Shown in pieces: positions 28,379-36,686 of a stretch of 64,000 nucleotides of DNA (its first letter is position 1; every line of letters begins with the position of its first letter). The DNA is from Bacillus sp. B15-48. Its GTDB lineage: Bacteria; Bacillota; Bacilli; Bacillales; Cytobacillaceae. The notes under the pieces were generated by a model. The model was given only the letters and a program-made list of their open reading frames with translations, searched no databases and was not told the DNA's origin. The DNA is taken from the NCBI RefSeq assembly GCF_016879755.1, contig NZ_WOFU01000012.1, positions 1 to 64,000 of the forward strand, written 5' to 3'. A program made the position numbers and the translations under genes.

Positions 28379-29254
28379 ATGGCAAAAAGAAAAATTATTG
28401 TAACTGTAGCACCGACAAGTAATTTTCACGGAAAGGAAGCAAACCCTGCACTTCCAGAACAACCAAAGGAAATTGCCGAAGACGTTTATCGCTGTCTAAA
28501 TGCGGGGGCATCGATTGCCCATATCCATGCTCGGGATAAAAATGGTGTGCCAACAAATGATGTAAATGTTTTTAAAGAACTTAAAGCTGAAGTCAGTGCG
28601 AAATGTAATATTGTGCAACAATTTAGTACAGCCCCAGCGATGACACCCGAAAGTCATATTGATGACGGGTTGCAGGTATTGGATGCGGGTCCAGAAATGG
28701 CTTCGCTTGATTGCGGATTAATGCAAGCTCAGTTTGGAAGTTTAAAGAAACCGACTTTATGGGATCGCGACTGGTTGCGCAATGCAGCTACGAAGATGAA
28801 AGAAAAAAATATTAAACCAGAATTAGAAATCTTCAACCATGCTCAACTGGAGGATGTTGTGAATATTTTCATTCCTGAAGGGCTCATTGAAGCTCCACCA
28901 TCCTTTAACTTTGTCTTTGGAATGTTGAAGATCAATCAAGGCGCGATTCAGTTTAGCATGGAAAATCTGACACATATGGTTAGAAAACTGCCGCAAAATG
29001 CACTTTTTGGAGCAATGGGAGTTGGACCACAACAACATCAAGCGACAATCTCGTCTTTATTACTTGGCGGAAATGTTCGTGTCGGTTTTGAGGATAATAT
29101 TTACTTCCGTAAAGGCGAACTTGCGACAAGCAATGCCCAGCTCGTTGAGCGTATCGTCGGCATTGCCACAGACTTAGGGTATGAAATTGCTAGCCCTGAT
29201 GAAGCAAGAGAAATTCTTGGAATCAAAAAAGTAGAAGCGACGAAAAGTTTGTAA
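28379..29254 (+). CDS. BKACE-family beta-keto acid cleavage enzyme (DUF849)
   Basis: A 291-residue TIM-barrel protein. The zinc-binding start of the family is clear: AHIHARDKNG (~residues 45-54), with later LEIFNHAQ and GNVRVGFEDNIYFRKGE. BKACE enzymes condense a beta-keto acid with acetyl-CoA and cleave it to acetoacetate plus a new acyl-CoA. In this cluster it could process the keto acid formed after ring cleavage. RBS GAGGAGGA. Substrate unknown. Confidence 0.88.
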   Translation: MAKRKIIVTVAPTSNFHGKEANPALPEQPKEIAEDVYRCLNAGASIAHIHARDKNGVPTNDVNVFKELKAEVSAKCNIVQQFSTAPAMTPESHIDDGLQVLDAGPEMASLDCGLMQAQFGSLKKPTLWDRDWLRNAATKMKEKNIKPELEIFNHAQLEDVVNIFIPEGLIEAPPSFNFVFGMLKINQGAIQFSMENLTHMVRKLPQNALFGAMGVGPQQHQATISSLLLGGNVRVGFEDNIYFRKGELATSNAQLVERIVGIATDLGYEIASPDEAREILGIKKVEATKSL

Positions 29255-29329
29255 TCTTATTTAAAAGGAAAAACAAAAAAGTAGTCTGAAAGTTTTATAC
29301 CATCTCATTATAGATTCACATGTTCAATT

Positions 29330-29386
29330 GTGGGAGTATGCCACATCTAGCATTCAATCATCTATGAAAATTGAGCATACTCCCAC
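29330..29386. other. Long-loop inverted repeat between BKACE and cyclase genes
   Basis: GTGGGAGTATGC (29330-29341) and GCATACTCCCAC (29375-29386) are perfect 12-bp arms with a 33-nt loop, ending 35 bp before the cyclase start. A short T-rich stretch follows, so partial termination or mRNA processing is possible. Confidence 0.6.
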
Positions 29387-29420
29387 TTTATCTTTTTCGT
29401 AAAGTGGAGGAATGAATAAA

Positions 29421-30182
29421 ATGAAAATATATGATCTAAGTTCATACTGGGAAGCAAACCCAATGGCGGAACCTTGGCGGCTAGAGGTGGAGTTTTCAAG
29501 CAGCAGTGAACAGGCGGAAATCATGGCTGAAAAGCTTGGCATAAGTACAGATGCTTTCGAAGATCGGATGGCGATGTCAGGAGAGCATGTGAGTGGGGAA
29601 TTTCTTTTCCATATTGGGACTCACTGTGATGCCCCATTTCACTTTGGCCCAACTTGTGAGGGGAAGCGGGCTCGAACGATTGATGAACTGCCGCTCGAGG
29701 ATTTTTACGGTGATGGAGTGATTCTCGACATGCGCCATAAAGAACCGAGAAGTGGAATTACAGTTGAAGATACCCAAAATGCGCTTAAAGAGATGAATTA
29801 TACGATTAAACCGAAAGATATTGTTCTGATTATGACTGGATTTGACAAACATATTTATAGCGAAAAATACCTTCGTGATCAACCTGGTATGACTGGGGAA
29901 GCTACCGAGTGGCTAATAGACCAAGGAGTCAAACTCATGGGTATCGATGCCTACACGTTTGACCGTCCTTTTGGAGCCATGGTAGAGGATGTAAATGCAG
30001 GGAATCATAAGGCCCTTTTTCCTGCCCATTTTATGGGACGTAAAAAAGAATATTATCATATCGAGAAATTAGCCAACCTCGACCAAGTTCCGGTCCGACA
30101 CGGTTTTAAGTTTAGTGCGTTTCCTATAAAAGTAAAAAACGGAACAGCTGGCTCCGTTCGTGCCGTAGCGATGCTTGACTGA
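29421..30182 (+). CDS. Cyclase-family hydrolase (kynurenine formamidase-like)
   Basis: 253 residues. The metal-binding family motif HxGTHxDxPxH is present as FHIGTHCDAPFHFGP. The start is ATG 29421, 10 nt after GGAGG; the ATG at 29412 is too close to it. Members hydrolyse amide or lactone bonds (kynurenine formamidase, isatin hydrolase, related enzymes). It is the last gene of the aromatic cluster, followed by a terminator repeat. A decayed paralogue lies at 62.8 kb. Substrate unknown. Confidence 0.85.
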   Translation: MKIYDLSSYWEANPMAEPWRLEVEFSSSSEQAEIMAEKLGISTDAFEDRMAMSGEHVSGEFLFHIGTHCDAPFHFGPTCEGKRARTIDELPLEDFYGDGVILDMRHKEPRSGITVEDTQNALKEMNYTIKPKDIVLIMTGFDKHIYSEKYLRDQPGMTGEATEWLIDQGVKLMGIDAYTFDRPFGAMVEDVNAGNHKALFPAHFMGRKKEYYHIEKLANLDQVPVRHGFKFSAFPIKVKNGTAGSVRAVAMLD

Positions 30183-30218
30183 AACACCGGTGAAACACCG
30201 GGACGGTTCCGGTGTTCC
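30181..30218. repeat. GGAACACC hairpin repeat, copy 4
   Basis: GAAACACCGGT followed by GAAACACC-GGGACGGTTCC-GGTGTTCC (core 30192-30218), starting at the cyclase stop codon. It directly abuts the terminator repeat. Confidence 0.8.
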
Positions 30219-30230
30219 GCCTATTGTTCC

Positions 30231-30272
30231 GCCTGTCACCTGTCGAATTCGACGGGTAACAGGCACTTTTTT
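30231..30272. terminator. Terminator repeat between cyclase and MBL genes
   Basis: GCCTGTCACCTGTCGAA pairs with TTCGACGGGTAACAGGC, followed by TTTTTT. Same repeat type as 17031-17078. It separates the convergent cyclase and MBL genes. Confidence 0.85.
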
Positions 30273-30285
30273 GATTGTGCTTTGG

Positions 30286-31143
30286 TCACTCGTTTTTGTA
30301 TTTCTTTTGATTGCCATTTATAAAGTTTTGAATAAATTCCAGTTGCTCTTCATTGGGTTTTGTCTTTTGTTGCTCGTTAAACCTAGTAACAGCGTTATCA
30401 AGAGAAACCTCTTCACCGACGATTTCTCCAATCCTCGTTAGTTCATTTAAAAAAGTCCACATCTCATCGTGTGTTTTCGGATCTTGATGCCCGAGGACAT
30501 ACGATTTTACATCATATTTTTTAATTTTGTCTAAAAGCAGAATCAATTCATTTAAATCATAGCTCCATTCGCCACTATAAAAATCTTGGTATAGGCAATC
30601 TCCGAGAAATAGTACTTTTTCATCGGGAATATAAATAATCGAGGAATCCTGTGCATGCTCTCCGCCAACATGCTCGATCACACAGGTCACGCCGCCCAAG
30701 TCCATTTCCATCTTATCGTTAAAGCTTATGTTTGGTACGGTCAAATCCAGATGATCTCGTGAGGGCATTTCTCTTTTAATCATATCTCGGCAAAACTCAA
30801 TTTCTTCACCAGTCGCAACTCGTGCATCTAGTGAAGCATCATCCCACTTTAATGTTTTCAAATATTCCAGTTTCTTCTTTGTTTCCTCATGACTAATTGT
30901 TAACAAGTCCATCGTTTTCATCCCAAAGATATGGTCCCAATGCCAATGTGTCAGCACAACAAACTTCACCGGTGAGATATCCATTTTTTCGACTAGATTA
31001 AGAAAATCCGTTGCGTGTGAAGGCGAATTCCCGGAATCAACGATTAGGCTATAAGAATCCCCGCAAATTAATCCTAATGCCGGACGATCCGTTTCTGAAT
31101 AATGCGGCAGGTAATACACTCTAGATGCTAGTTTTTTCAACAC
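30286..31143 (-). CDS. Metallo-beta-lactamase-fold hydrolase
   Basis: About 285 residues. The start is GTG 31143, 7 nt after AGAAGGT; the ATG at 31161 has no ribosome site. The zinc motif HWHWDH is present (VVLTHWHWDHIFG), with EHVGGEHAQDSS, LFLGDCLYQD and the final VLGHQD. Cytoplasmic; class B lactamase-like hydrolases act on lactones, thioesters or phosphodiesters. It is convergent to the aromatic cluster and probably not part of it. Confidence 0.85.
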   Translation of the reverse strand: MLKKLASRVYYLPHYSETDRPALGLICGDSYSLIVDSGNSPSHATDFLNLVEKMDISPVKFVVLTHWHWDHIFGMKTMDLLTISHEETKKKLEYLKTLKWDDASLDARVATGEEIEFCRDMIKREMPSRDHLDLTVPNISFNDKMEMDLGGVTCVIEHVGGEHAQDSSIIYIPDEKVLFLGDCLYQDFYSGEWSYDLNELILLLDKIKKYDVKSYVLGHQDPKTHDEMWTFLNELTRIGEIVGEEVSLDNAVTRFNEQQKTKPNEEQLEFIQNFINGNQKKYKNE

Positions 31144-31287
31144 ATAAATACCTTCTCTCATTTTTTAAAAATAATTATACACTAATAATATATTTCTTTA
31201 TTTGTGATGCTTGAAATACGCGGTAAATATTCCTCTTCAACCGTCACTTTGCTTGAGGTATTTTTTAAAAAACTCTATTATAATTGA

Positions 31288-31500
31288 TTGTTGATTTTAC
31301 TATGTTTAAAAAATAAGCGTAAAATTCCGCTTAAATTTGAAAATACCGATATTTCCCTAAAAATAAAGGAGGTTTTTCCGCTTATATGATCCAAACCTTT
31401 GGTTTTTGGCTTATTTAGAACAGTTAATGGGAATCTCTCCGCTTATATCTGCTTTTTAAGCTTCCCCTATATACATTAGCCGGAAATTCTCTGCCTATTA
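31288..31500 (+). repeat. Dispersed ~220-bp intergenic repeat, copy 2
   Basis: Same order and orientation of blocks as 720-943, including AAATACCGATATTTCC, GTTTTTCCGCTTATA, GCTTATTTAGAACAGTTAA, CGCTTATATCTGCTT and AGCTTCCCCTATATACATTA. It fills most of the 380-bp gap between the MBL and UvrC-like genes. Confidence 0.8.
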
Positions 31501-31523
31501 AAAAGAAGCCTCTGTCCCTTAAA

Positions 31524-32666
31524 CTATGTGATATGGTCGGGTACCTCTATGTCATTTATGATCACCCTAAGAGGGGCGTTCTCGTACCTCTTCAATAGCT
31601 GATCCAAGGCATGATTCAGTTTTTCGATGTTCTCATTTTTAATCCACGTTTGTGGAATAGCGATATAAGTGGTTTGGCTGTCTTTTAAATAGCTGTAAAT
31701 GATTTGCGCTTCATCAATTTCCTCCTGTTGAATCAGGGAAACCTTGTTAGTCTCTTTTTTAAAATAGGCAAGGATATTGCGTTGAAGTTGGGATTTTAGT
31801 TCATTATGACTTAACAGCTTAAGATCATACTTCTCTTTGAAAAGAATGTTGTTGCCTTTTAAGAGGAAAAATTTAAGGTGATCATCATCAAGAACTTCAA
31901 TCACTGCGATATTTTTTGGTTTCTTCGTAAATGTTAAAACTTTTTTTCGATGAGTTAAAACATGAAGGGCACTTACATAGTTACGAAACTTAGCTGCTTT
32001 TTCAAAATCATTCCTTTCAGCAGCAAGGTTCATCTTCTGTTCCATGTCTTTAACGATGCTGTCATCCTTTTCGCTAAGGAAGGAAATCAATTTATTTATG
32101 ACAGACTCATAGTATTCAAGAGTAGCTTCCCCTAAAAAGCAGACGCCATTGCAAGTGCCTAAGGAATAATTAAGGCAAGGTGAATTCCGCTTTCCGAGGT
32201 TGCAACAGTTAATTTGGTAGCATTCTTTTATCGCGGAAATCGCTGTTTCCAAAATGGTTTTGCTTGAGTATGGACCAAAAACGAGAGCGTTTGTATTTTT
32301 ATATAGGTGAGGATTAGTAGAAATATCTACTTGCCGTAGTCCATTAACATAATCAATAACGATATAAGGATAGGTTTGTGGCCTTTTCATACGTGAATTG
32401 TAAAATGGCTGGATATCCTTAATAGATTGGCATTCTAATAGAAACGCTTCAAATTCGGTATCTGTATGAATGACTGTGAAGTCTTTGATTTGTTTCACAA
32501 GCTTTTTCACCTTTGGAGAATGATGTTTAGACTCCTGAAAGTATGATTGCACACGGTTTCTAAGTTTTTTGGCTTTGCCCACGTAAATAATATTTTCATA
32601 GGCGTCTTTCATAAAGTACACACCAGGAGATAAAGGAAGTTTTTTGGCTTTTTCTTTTAAGTCCAT
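31524..32666 (-). CDS. Short UvrC-like GIY-YIG endonuclease
   Basis: About 380 residues, against ~600 for UvrC. The start ATG 32666 follows AAGGAGG by 8 nt. Residues ~1-90 are the GIY-YIG nuclease (GVYFMKDAYENIIYVGKAK). A cysteine cluster (CCNLGKRNSPCLNYSLGTC) matches the iron-sulfur region of UvrC, and a UVR-type motif follows (AAERNDFEKAAKFRNYVSAL). The protein ends within what would be the RNase-H-like domain; the 5'-incision domain and HhH motifs are missing. Only the 3' incision may be kept, as in Cho. It may be a specialised repair nuclease rather than the main UvrC. Monocistronic. Confidence 0.85.
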   Translation of the reverse strand: MDLKEKAKKLPLSPGVYFMKDAYENIIYVGKAKKLRNRVQSYFQESKHHSPKVKKLVKQIKDFTVIHTDTEFEAFLLECQSIKDIQPFYNSRMKRPQTYPYIVIDYVNGLRQVDISTNPHLYKNTNALVFGPYSSKTILETAISAIKECYQINCCNLGKRNSPCLNYSLGTCNGVCFLGEATLEYYESVINKLISFLSEKDDSIVKDMEQKMNLAAERNDFEKAAKFRNYVSALHVLTHRKKVLTFTKKPKNIAVIEVLDDDHLKFFLLKGNNILFKEKYDLKLLSHNELKSQLQRNILAYFKKETNKVSLIQQEEIDEAQIIYSYLKDSQTTYIAIPQTWIKNENIEKLNHALDQLLKRYENAPLRVIINDIEVPDHIT

Positions 32667-32737
32667 GAAATGAACCTCCTTGTTTACACCATTCATAGCT
32701 TTTATTTTACCATGATAGTATTGCGAACTCTATATTT

Positions 32738-32848
32738 GAAAAACTTTCGCCTTAAATATTTTTACCAACTTACTTTTACACGATCATAAAGACATCCTGA
32801 AGCTCTTAAACAATGTTGGATATTTTAGTAAAAAACAGGTTCTGTTAA
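32738..32848. repeat. Dispersed ~110-bp repeat, copy 1
   Basis: Blocks CTTTCGCCTTAAATAT, CTTACTTTTACACGATCATA, CCTGAAG and AAACAATGTTGGATATTTTA match 36554-36664 in the same order and orientation. Non-coding. Confidence 0.7.
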
Positions 32849-32966
32849 TAGGTTTGGATCTATATATCATTTATCAAAAAAATATTGTGAACTTACTAAA
32901 TGCGATAAAATTCTTGTGAAATTGGTAATATTATTTTTACTGTGAATGAAATTTAAAACGCCAATC

Positions 32967-32995
32967 TTGTACCATTTTGTCGAAAAACATGTTAT
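32967..32995 (+). promoter_or_regulatory. Candidate sigma-A promoter of the queuosine operon
   Basis: TTGTAC and TGTTAT are separated by 17 bp, about 45 bp upstream of the preQ1 aptamer. Confidence 0.5.
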
Positions 32996-33038
32996 TATTC
33001 CAATAATATAGCCAATATAAATCCGATAGCAAATCGGT

Positions 33039-33110
33039 AGAGGTTCTAGCACCCCTCTTTAAAAAAACTAAGGTGAAGCGGTACTTCTATCTTGGGGTAC
33101 GCTTTTTCTT
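33039..33110 (+). promoter_or_regulatory. preQ1-I riboswitch with terminator
   Basis: The aptamer AGAGGTTCTAGCACCCCTCT followed by TTAAAAAAACTAAGG matches the class I preQ1 consensus: a stem, a C-rich loop and an A-rich tail that forms the pseudoknot. It is followed by GCGGTAC...GGTACGC and a T-tract (33076-33110), an intrinsic terminator. Binding of preQ1 should favour termination before queC. Confidence 0.92.
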
Positions 33111-33131
33111 TTTGAAGGGAGTATTTTACAA

Positions 33132-33803
33132 GTGTTACGTGATGAGAAAGCAATTGTAGTATTCAGTGGTGGACAAGACAGTACAACTTGTTTATTTTGG
33201 GCATTAAAACAGTTTAAAGAAGTAGAGGCAGTAACGTTTGATTATAATCAAAAAAATCGTTTAGAAATAGAGTGTGCAAAAAATATAGCTAAAGAACTTA
33301 GGGTAAAGCATCATATTTTAGATATGTCCTTACTAAATCAATTAGCACCGAACGCTTTAACACGATCGGACATTGAGGTAACGGACGGGGAAGACGGTGA
33401 ACTTCCTTCAACGTTTGTTCCAGGGAGAAATCTCTTGTTTCTAACATTTGCTGGTGTTCTGGCATACCAGGTAGGAGCGAAGCATTTGGTTACTGGTGTT
33501 TGTGAAACAGACTTTAGTGGATATCCTGACTGTCGTGATGTGTTTATAAAATCTCTTAATGCCACATTAAATCTTTCAATGGAATACCCATTTGTTATTC
33601 ATACGCCTTTAATGTGGTTAAATAAAGCAGAAACATGGAAGTTAGCCGACGAATTAGGCGGATTTGAGTTTGTACGGGAACAGACATTGACTTGTTACAA
33701 TGGAATAATTTCAGATGGTTGTGGAGAATGTCCCGCTTGTAAACTTAGAATAAAGGGACTTGAGGACTACTTATCCGAAAAAGGGAGTGCAGCAAATGAC
33801 TGA
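33132..33803 (+). CDS. queC: 7-cyano-7-deazaguanine synthase QueC
   Basis: A 223-residue protein. It has the ATP-pyrophosphatase P-loop [17 protein letters not shown] at the N-terminus and the C-terminal zinc site [19 protein letters not shown]. It converts 7-carboxy-7-deazaguanine to preQ0 using ATP and ammonia in queuosine synthesis. GTG start after GAAGGGAG. First gene of queCDE behind the preQ1 riboswitch; overlaps queD by 8 bp. Confidence 0.96.
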   Translation: MLRDEKAIVVFSGGQDSTTCLFWALKQFKEVEAVTFDYNQKNRLEIECAKNIAKELRVKHHILDMSLLNQLAPNALTRSDIEVTDGEDGELPSTFVPGRNLLFLTFAGVLAYQVGAKHLVTGVCETDFSGYPDCRDVFIKSLNATLNLSMEYPFVIHTPLMWLNKAETWKLADELGGFEFVREQTLTCYNGIISDGCGECPACKLRIKGLEDYLSEKGSAAND

Positions 33804-34278
33804 GTTTCGGATTGTCGATAACCTACAAAAAATGGACGTAGATATTAAGAGCCATCAACTAAAATATCATTCAAAACGTGTCCTCGTTAGTAAAGAATTT
33901 ACGTTTGATGCTGCTCATCATCTACACAATTATGAGGGAAAGTGTAAAAACTTACATGGTCACACGTATAAAGTTATTTTTGGAATTAGTGGCTACGTAG
34001 ATGACCGGGGATTAATGATTGATTTTGGAGATATAAAAGAAATTTGGAAAACTAAAATTGAGATATTCTTGGATCACAGATATTTAAATGAGACATTGCC
34101 GCCGATGAATACAACGGCTGAAAATATGGTCGTTTGGATATACGAAAAGATGAAAGACAGTCTTCTAGATGAAGATCGAATAAGTAAATACGATGGAGCA
34201 AGGGTTGAGTTTGTTCGTTTGTATGAAACGCCAACTAGCTATGCAGAAGCAAGACGGGAGTGGATGGAGCTTGAATAA
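33796..34278 (+). CDS. queD: 6-carboxytetrahydropterin synthase QueD
   Basis: 160 residues; start ATG 33796 after AAGGGAG, overlapping queC. Zinc ligands are seen in FDAAHHL and [17 protein letters not shown] contains the catalytic His. It converts 7,8-dihydroneopterin triphosphate to 6-carboxytetrahydropterin. Overlaps queE by 8 bp. Confidence 0.95.
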   Translation: MTEFRIVDNLQKMDVDIKSHQLKYHSKRVLVSKEFTFDAAHHLHNYEGKCKNLHGHTYKVIFGISGYVDDRGLMIDFGDIKEIWKTKIEIFLDHRYLNETLPPMNTTAENMVVWIYEKMKDSLLDEDRISKYDGARVEFVRLYETPTSYAEARREWMELE

Positions 34279-34993
34279 AATTCCTGTCATGGAAATATTC
34301 GGTCCAACGATTCAAGGTGAAGGCATGGTTATTGGCCAAAAAACGATGTTTGTTCGAACAGCAGGTTGTGATTATTCCTGTTCATGGTGTGATTCAGCGT
34401 TCACTTGGGATGGATCTGGAAAACATCTTGTTAAGATGATGACCGCTGAGCAAATATGGGATGAACTGAAAGCGATAGGTGGAAATAATTTTTCTTTTGT
34501 GACGATTTCTGGTGGAAATCCCGCTTTATTGCAGAGTCTCGATTCCTTAATTAAATTACTAAAAATAAATAATATTAAAAGTGGTTTAGAGACTCAAGGA
34601 AGTAAATGGCAAGATTGGTTTTATGATATTGACCAGCTGACGATTTCACCGAAGCCGCCGAGTTCATTAATGAAAACGGACATGGATGTTTTGGAAAATA
34701 TCGTCTTTCGATTAGCAAACACGAATAGTGATTTCAGTATGAAAGTCGTTGTCTTCGATGATGAAGATTTAGCCTATGCGAAGGGGATTCATAAAAGATT
34801 TCCCGACGTTCCGTTTTATTTACAAGTAGGCAATGAAGACAGTAATACAGATAATAATGTTAAATTAGTTTCAGATTTGCTATCTAAATATGAATGGTTG
34901 ATCAATAAGGTGATAGAAACCTCTGAGCTTAATAATGTAAAAGTTCTTCCCCAGCTGCATACATTGGTTTGGGGGAATAGAAGGGGAGTATAA
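34271..34993 (+). CDS. queE: 7-carboxy-7-deazaguanine synthase QueE (radical SAM)
   Basis: About 240 residues from TTG 34271, which follows GGGAG and overlaps the end of queD; ATG 34289 would be an alternative. The family start IFGPTIQGEG is present, and the radical SAM cluster motif CDYSCSWC is at about residue 33. It contracts carboxytetrahydropterin to 7-carboxy-7-deazaguanine. The partner queF is not found next to it in this window. Confidence 0.94.
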   Translation: MNKIPVMEIFGPTIQGEGMVIGQKTMFVRTAGCDYSCSWCDSAFTWDGSGKHLVKMMTAEQIWDELKAIGGNNFSFVTISGGNPALLQSLDSLIKLLKINNIKSGLETQGSKWQDWFYDIDQLTISPKPPSSLMKTDMDVLENIVFRLANTNSDFSMKVVVFDDEDLAYAKGIHKRFPDVPFYLQVGNEDSNTDNNVKLVSDLLSKYEWLINKVIETSELNNVKVLPQLHTLVWGNRRGV

Positions 34994-34996
34994 AAA

Positions 34997-35041
34997 ATGT
35001 TTGATTATATGAGGCAGCAAAATGACTATACGAACAAATAG
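34997..35041 (+). CDS. Possible 14-residue micro-ORF after queE
   Basis: ATG 34997 follows AAGGGGAG (34981-34988) and encodes MFDYMRQQNDYTNK. It lies 3 bp after queE, at the place where queF often follows, and ends where the terminator begins. It could be a translated peptide, a queF remnant, or chance. Confidence 0.25.
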   Translation: MFDYMRQQNDYTNK

Positions 35042-35072
35042 GGTAGCCGCAGAAGGCTGCCTTGTTTGTTTA
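35041..35072 (+). terminator. Terminator of queCDE
   Basis: GGTAGCC-GCAGAA-GGCTGCC followed by TTGTTTGTTT. Confidence 0.8.
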
Positions 35073-35293
35073 TCAATTTGATGCGAGATCAACTTAGCCT
35101 CTTCCAAAATAATAAATTATGAGATAACGAACTTTGGAAGATTCGAGACCTGGTTACATGGAAAAGAAAAGATGTGCACCTTAGTCATCATAATAATATT
35201 ATGTCTTTTGATTTTTTTAGATGCTCACCTCGTTTCATTAACATTATGCTACATCTAATCAATACCTTGTGACAATTTATAAAAAGGGCGAAG

Positions 35294-36490
35294 CTAAAAA
35301 TCATGAAAAAAATCAATAACCGTTTTTAAGTCATCGATATATTGTTGCAGGACTTCAGAGTATTCTTTTAATTTATGTGGATTTTTTTCATAGCTTTGCA
35401 GCAGTATATACTGCCGCTCATAATATACCTTTAATTTTTCAAAATAAGATGTATACATGCTAAAATCCAGAGCTTGATAATTAACCATATTTGCTTCAAT
35501 TTGTTTTATTTTTTCTAAAAACTGATCTGCTGAATGTCCCACTGTTTTCTTGAAATCTCGAAGTACCCATTGTCGTTCAAAAATATTTCTTGCCTTCCAG
35601 CCAGAATATTGTTCCTTAAAATTTTTAATAATCTTCTGTACAACTGGAATAATCTCATCATAATCTATCTCGATGCTGTTTCTCTTATCGGATGTTGTCA
35701 GCAAACCAAAATCCATTAAAACTTGTATCGACCCAATTTCCTGTCCATTATAGCGATCAGCTCCTAAAATCGATAGGGCAAATCCTGTCCCGGCTTCTTC
35801 AACTCCGAGGATGTGATTCTCATTCATTTGAAAAAATTCTTCCATCGTAATTCCCATGTAAGAGGAAACGGCCTCTATTCCTTTTATGGCCGTTTCTGTT
35901 TTAACAAGTCCCGGGCCGATTGTGTATACTTTTATGTTCGTATTTTCCAATTCACCAGCTAACGTATTGCATAATTCAACTTGGGTTGTTTTGAATACTT
36001 CATAGGCACCCATGAAGGGAGCATCCCCCGATGATGACACAAACACAATTGTTCCTTTATTATTCTGTTTCATTAATGGCAACAATAACTGCGATAATAA
36101 TAAAGGAGCCTTGAAATTAACTGCGTAACTTTTTTCCCATATAGCAATAGGGATAGCTTCTACAGCTCCGATAGCGATCATTGTTGCATTATGAAAGACG
36201 ACATCCGGGCACCCATAGTTTGCTATTACATAGGAAACGAGAGTATAAATTTGTTTTTCATCGGAAAGATCAATTTCATACAGCTCGACACAGTTACTGC
36301 TAAACCTACTCGTTAAAAGGTTTTCTGCATCGATCAATTTTTGCTTATCCACATCAAGGATAATAACCTTTGCCCCCATATAAACAAGCGATTTTGCCGT
36401 TTCCAGACCAATTCCTCCACCACCACCAGTTAACAGAACAACCTTATCCTGCAGCTTGTTTTTAAAAGACAGATCTTTCGCGATGAACAT
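35294..36490 (-). CDS. SDR-family oxidoreductase with helical C-terminal extension
   Basis: A 398-residue protein. Residues 15-250 are a classical short-chain dehydrogenase: nucleotide-binding TGGGGGIGLE, Ser in FVSSSGD, and YxxxK as AYEVFKTTQ. Residues ~270-398 form a charged helical extension with no recognised domain, about 150 residues more than typical SDRs. RBS AAAAGGAGGG. Cytoplasmic; substrate unknown. It stands alone between the que operon and a decayed gene. Confidence 0.8.
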   Translation of the reverse strand: MFIAKDLSFKNKLQDKVVLLTGGGGGIGLETAKSLVYMGAKVIILDVDKQKLIDAENLLTSRFSSNCVELYEIDLSDEKQIYTLVSYVIANYGCPDVVFHNATMIAIGAVEAIPIAIWEKSYAVNFKAPLLLSQLLLPLMKQNNKGTIVFVSSSGDAPFMGAYEVFKTTQVELCNTLAGELENTNIKVYTIGPGLVKTETAIKGIEAVSSYMGITMEEFFQMNENHILGVEEAGTGFALSILGADRYNGQEIGSIQVLMDFGLLTTSDKRNSIEIDYDEIIPVVQKIIKNFKEQYSGWKARNIFERQWVLRDFKKTVGHSADQFLEKIKQIEANMVNYQALDFSMYTSYFEKLKVYYERQYILLQSYEKNPHKLKEYSEVLQQYIDDLKTVIDFFHDF

Positions 36491-36553
36491 TGCAATCCCT
36501 CCTTTTTGTGAATAGGAAGTACAAAACCAAACCGATTTTATAAATGCATGTTT

Positions 36554-36664
36554 AAGAAACTTCAGCCTTAAATATCTTTAATCCCTTACTTTGACACTAT
36601 CATAGATACAACCTTAAGTTTTGAAACAATTTTGGATATTTTAGTAAAAATCATTTCCGTTATT
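36554..36664. repeat. Dispersed ~110-bp repeat, copy 2
   Basis: Matches 32738-32848 (AACTTCAGCCTTAAATAT, CTTACTTTGACACTATCATA, CCTTAAG, AAACAATTTTGGATATTTTA). It lies directly upstream of the iseA-like relic. Confidence 0.7.
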
Positions 36665-36686
36665 TTGTTTAGAATAAATTGGAGGA

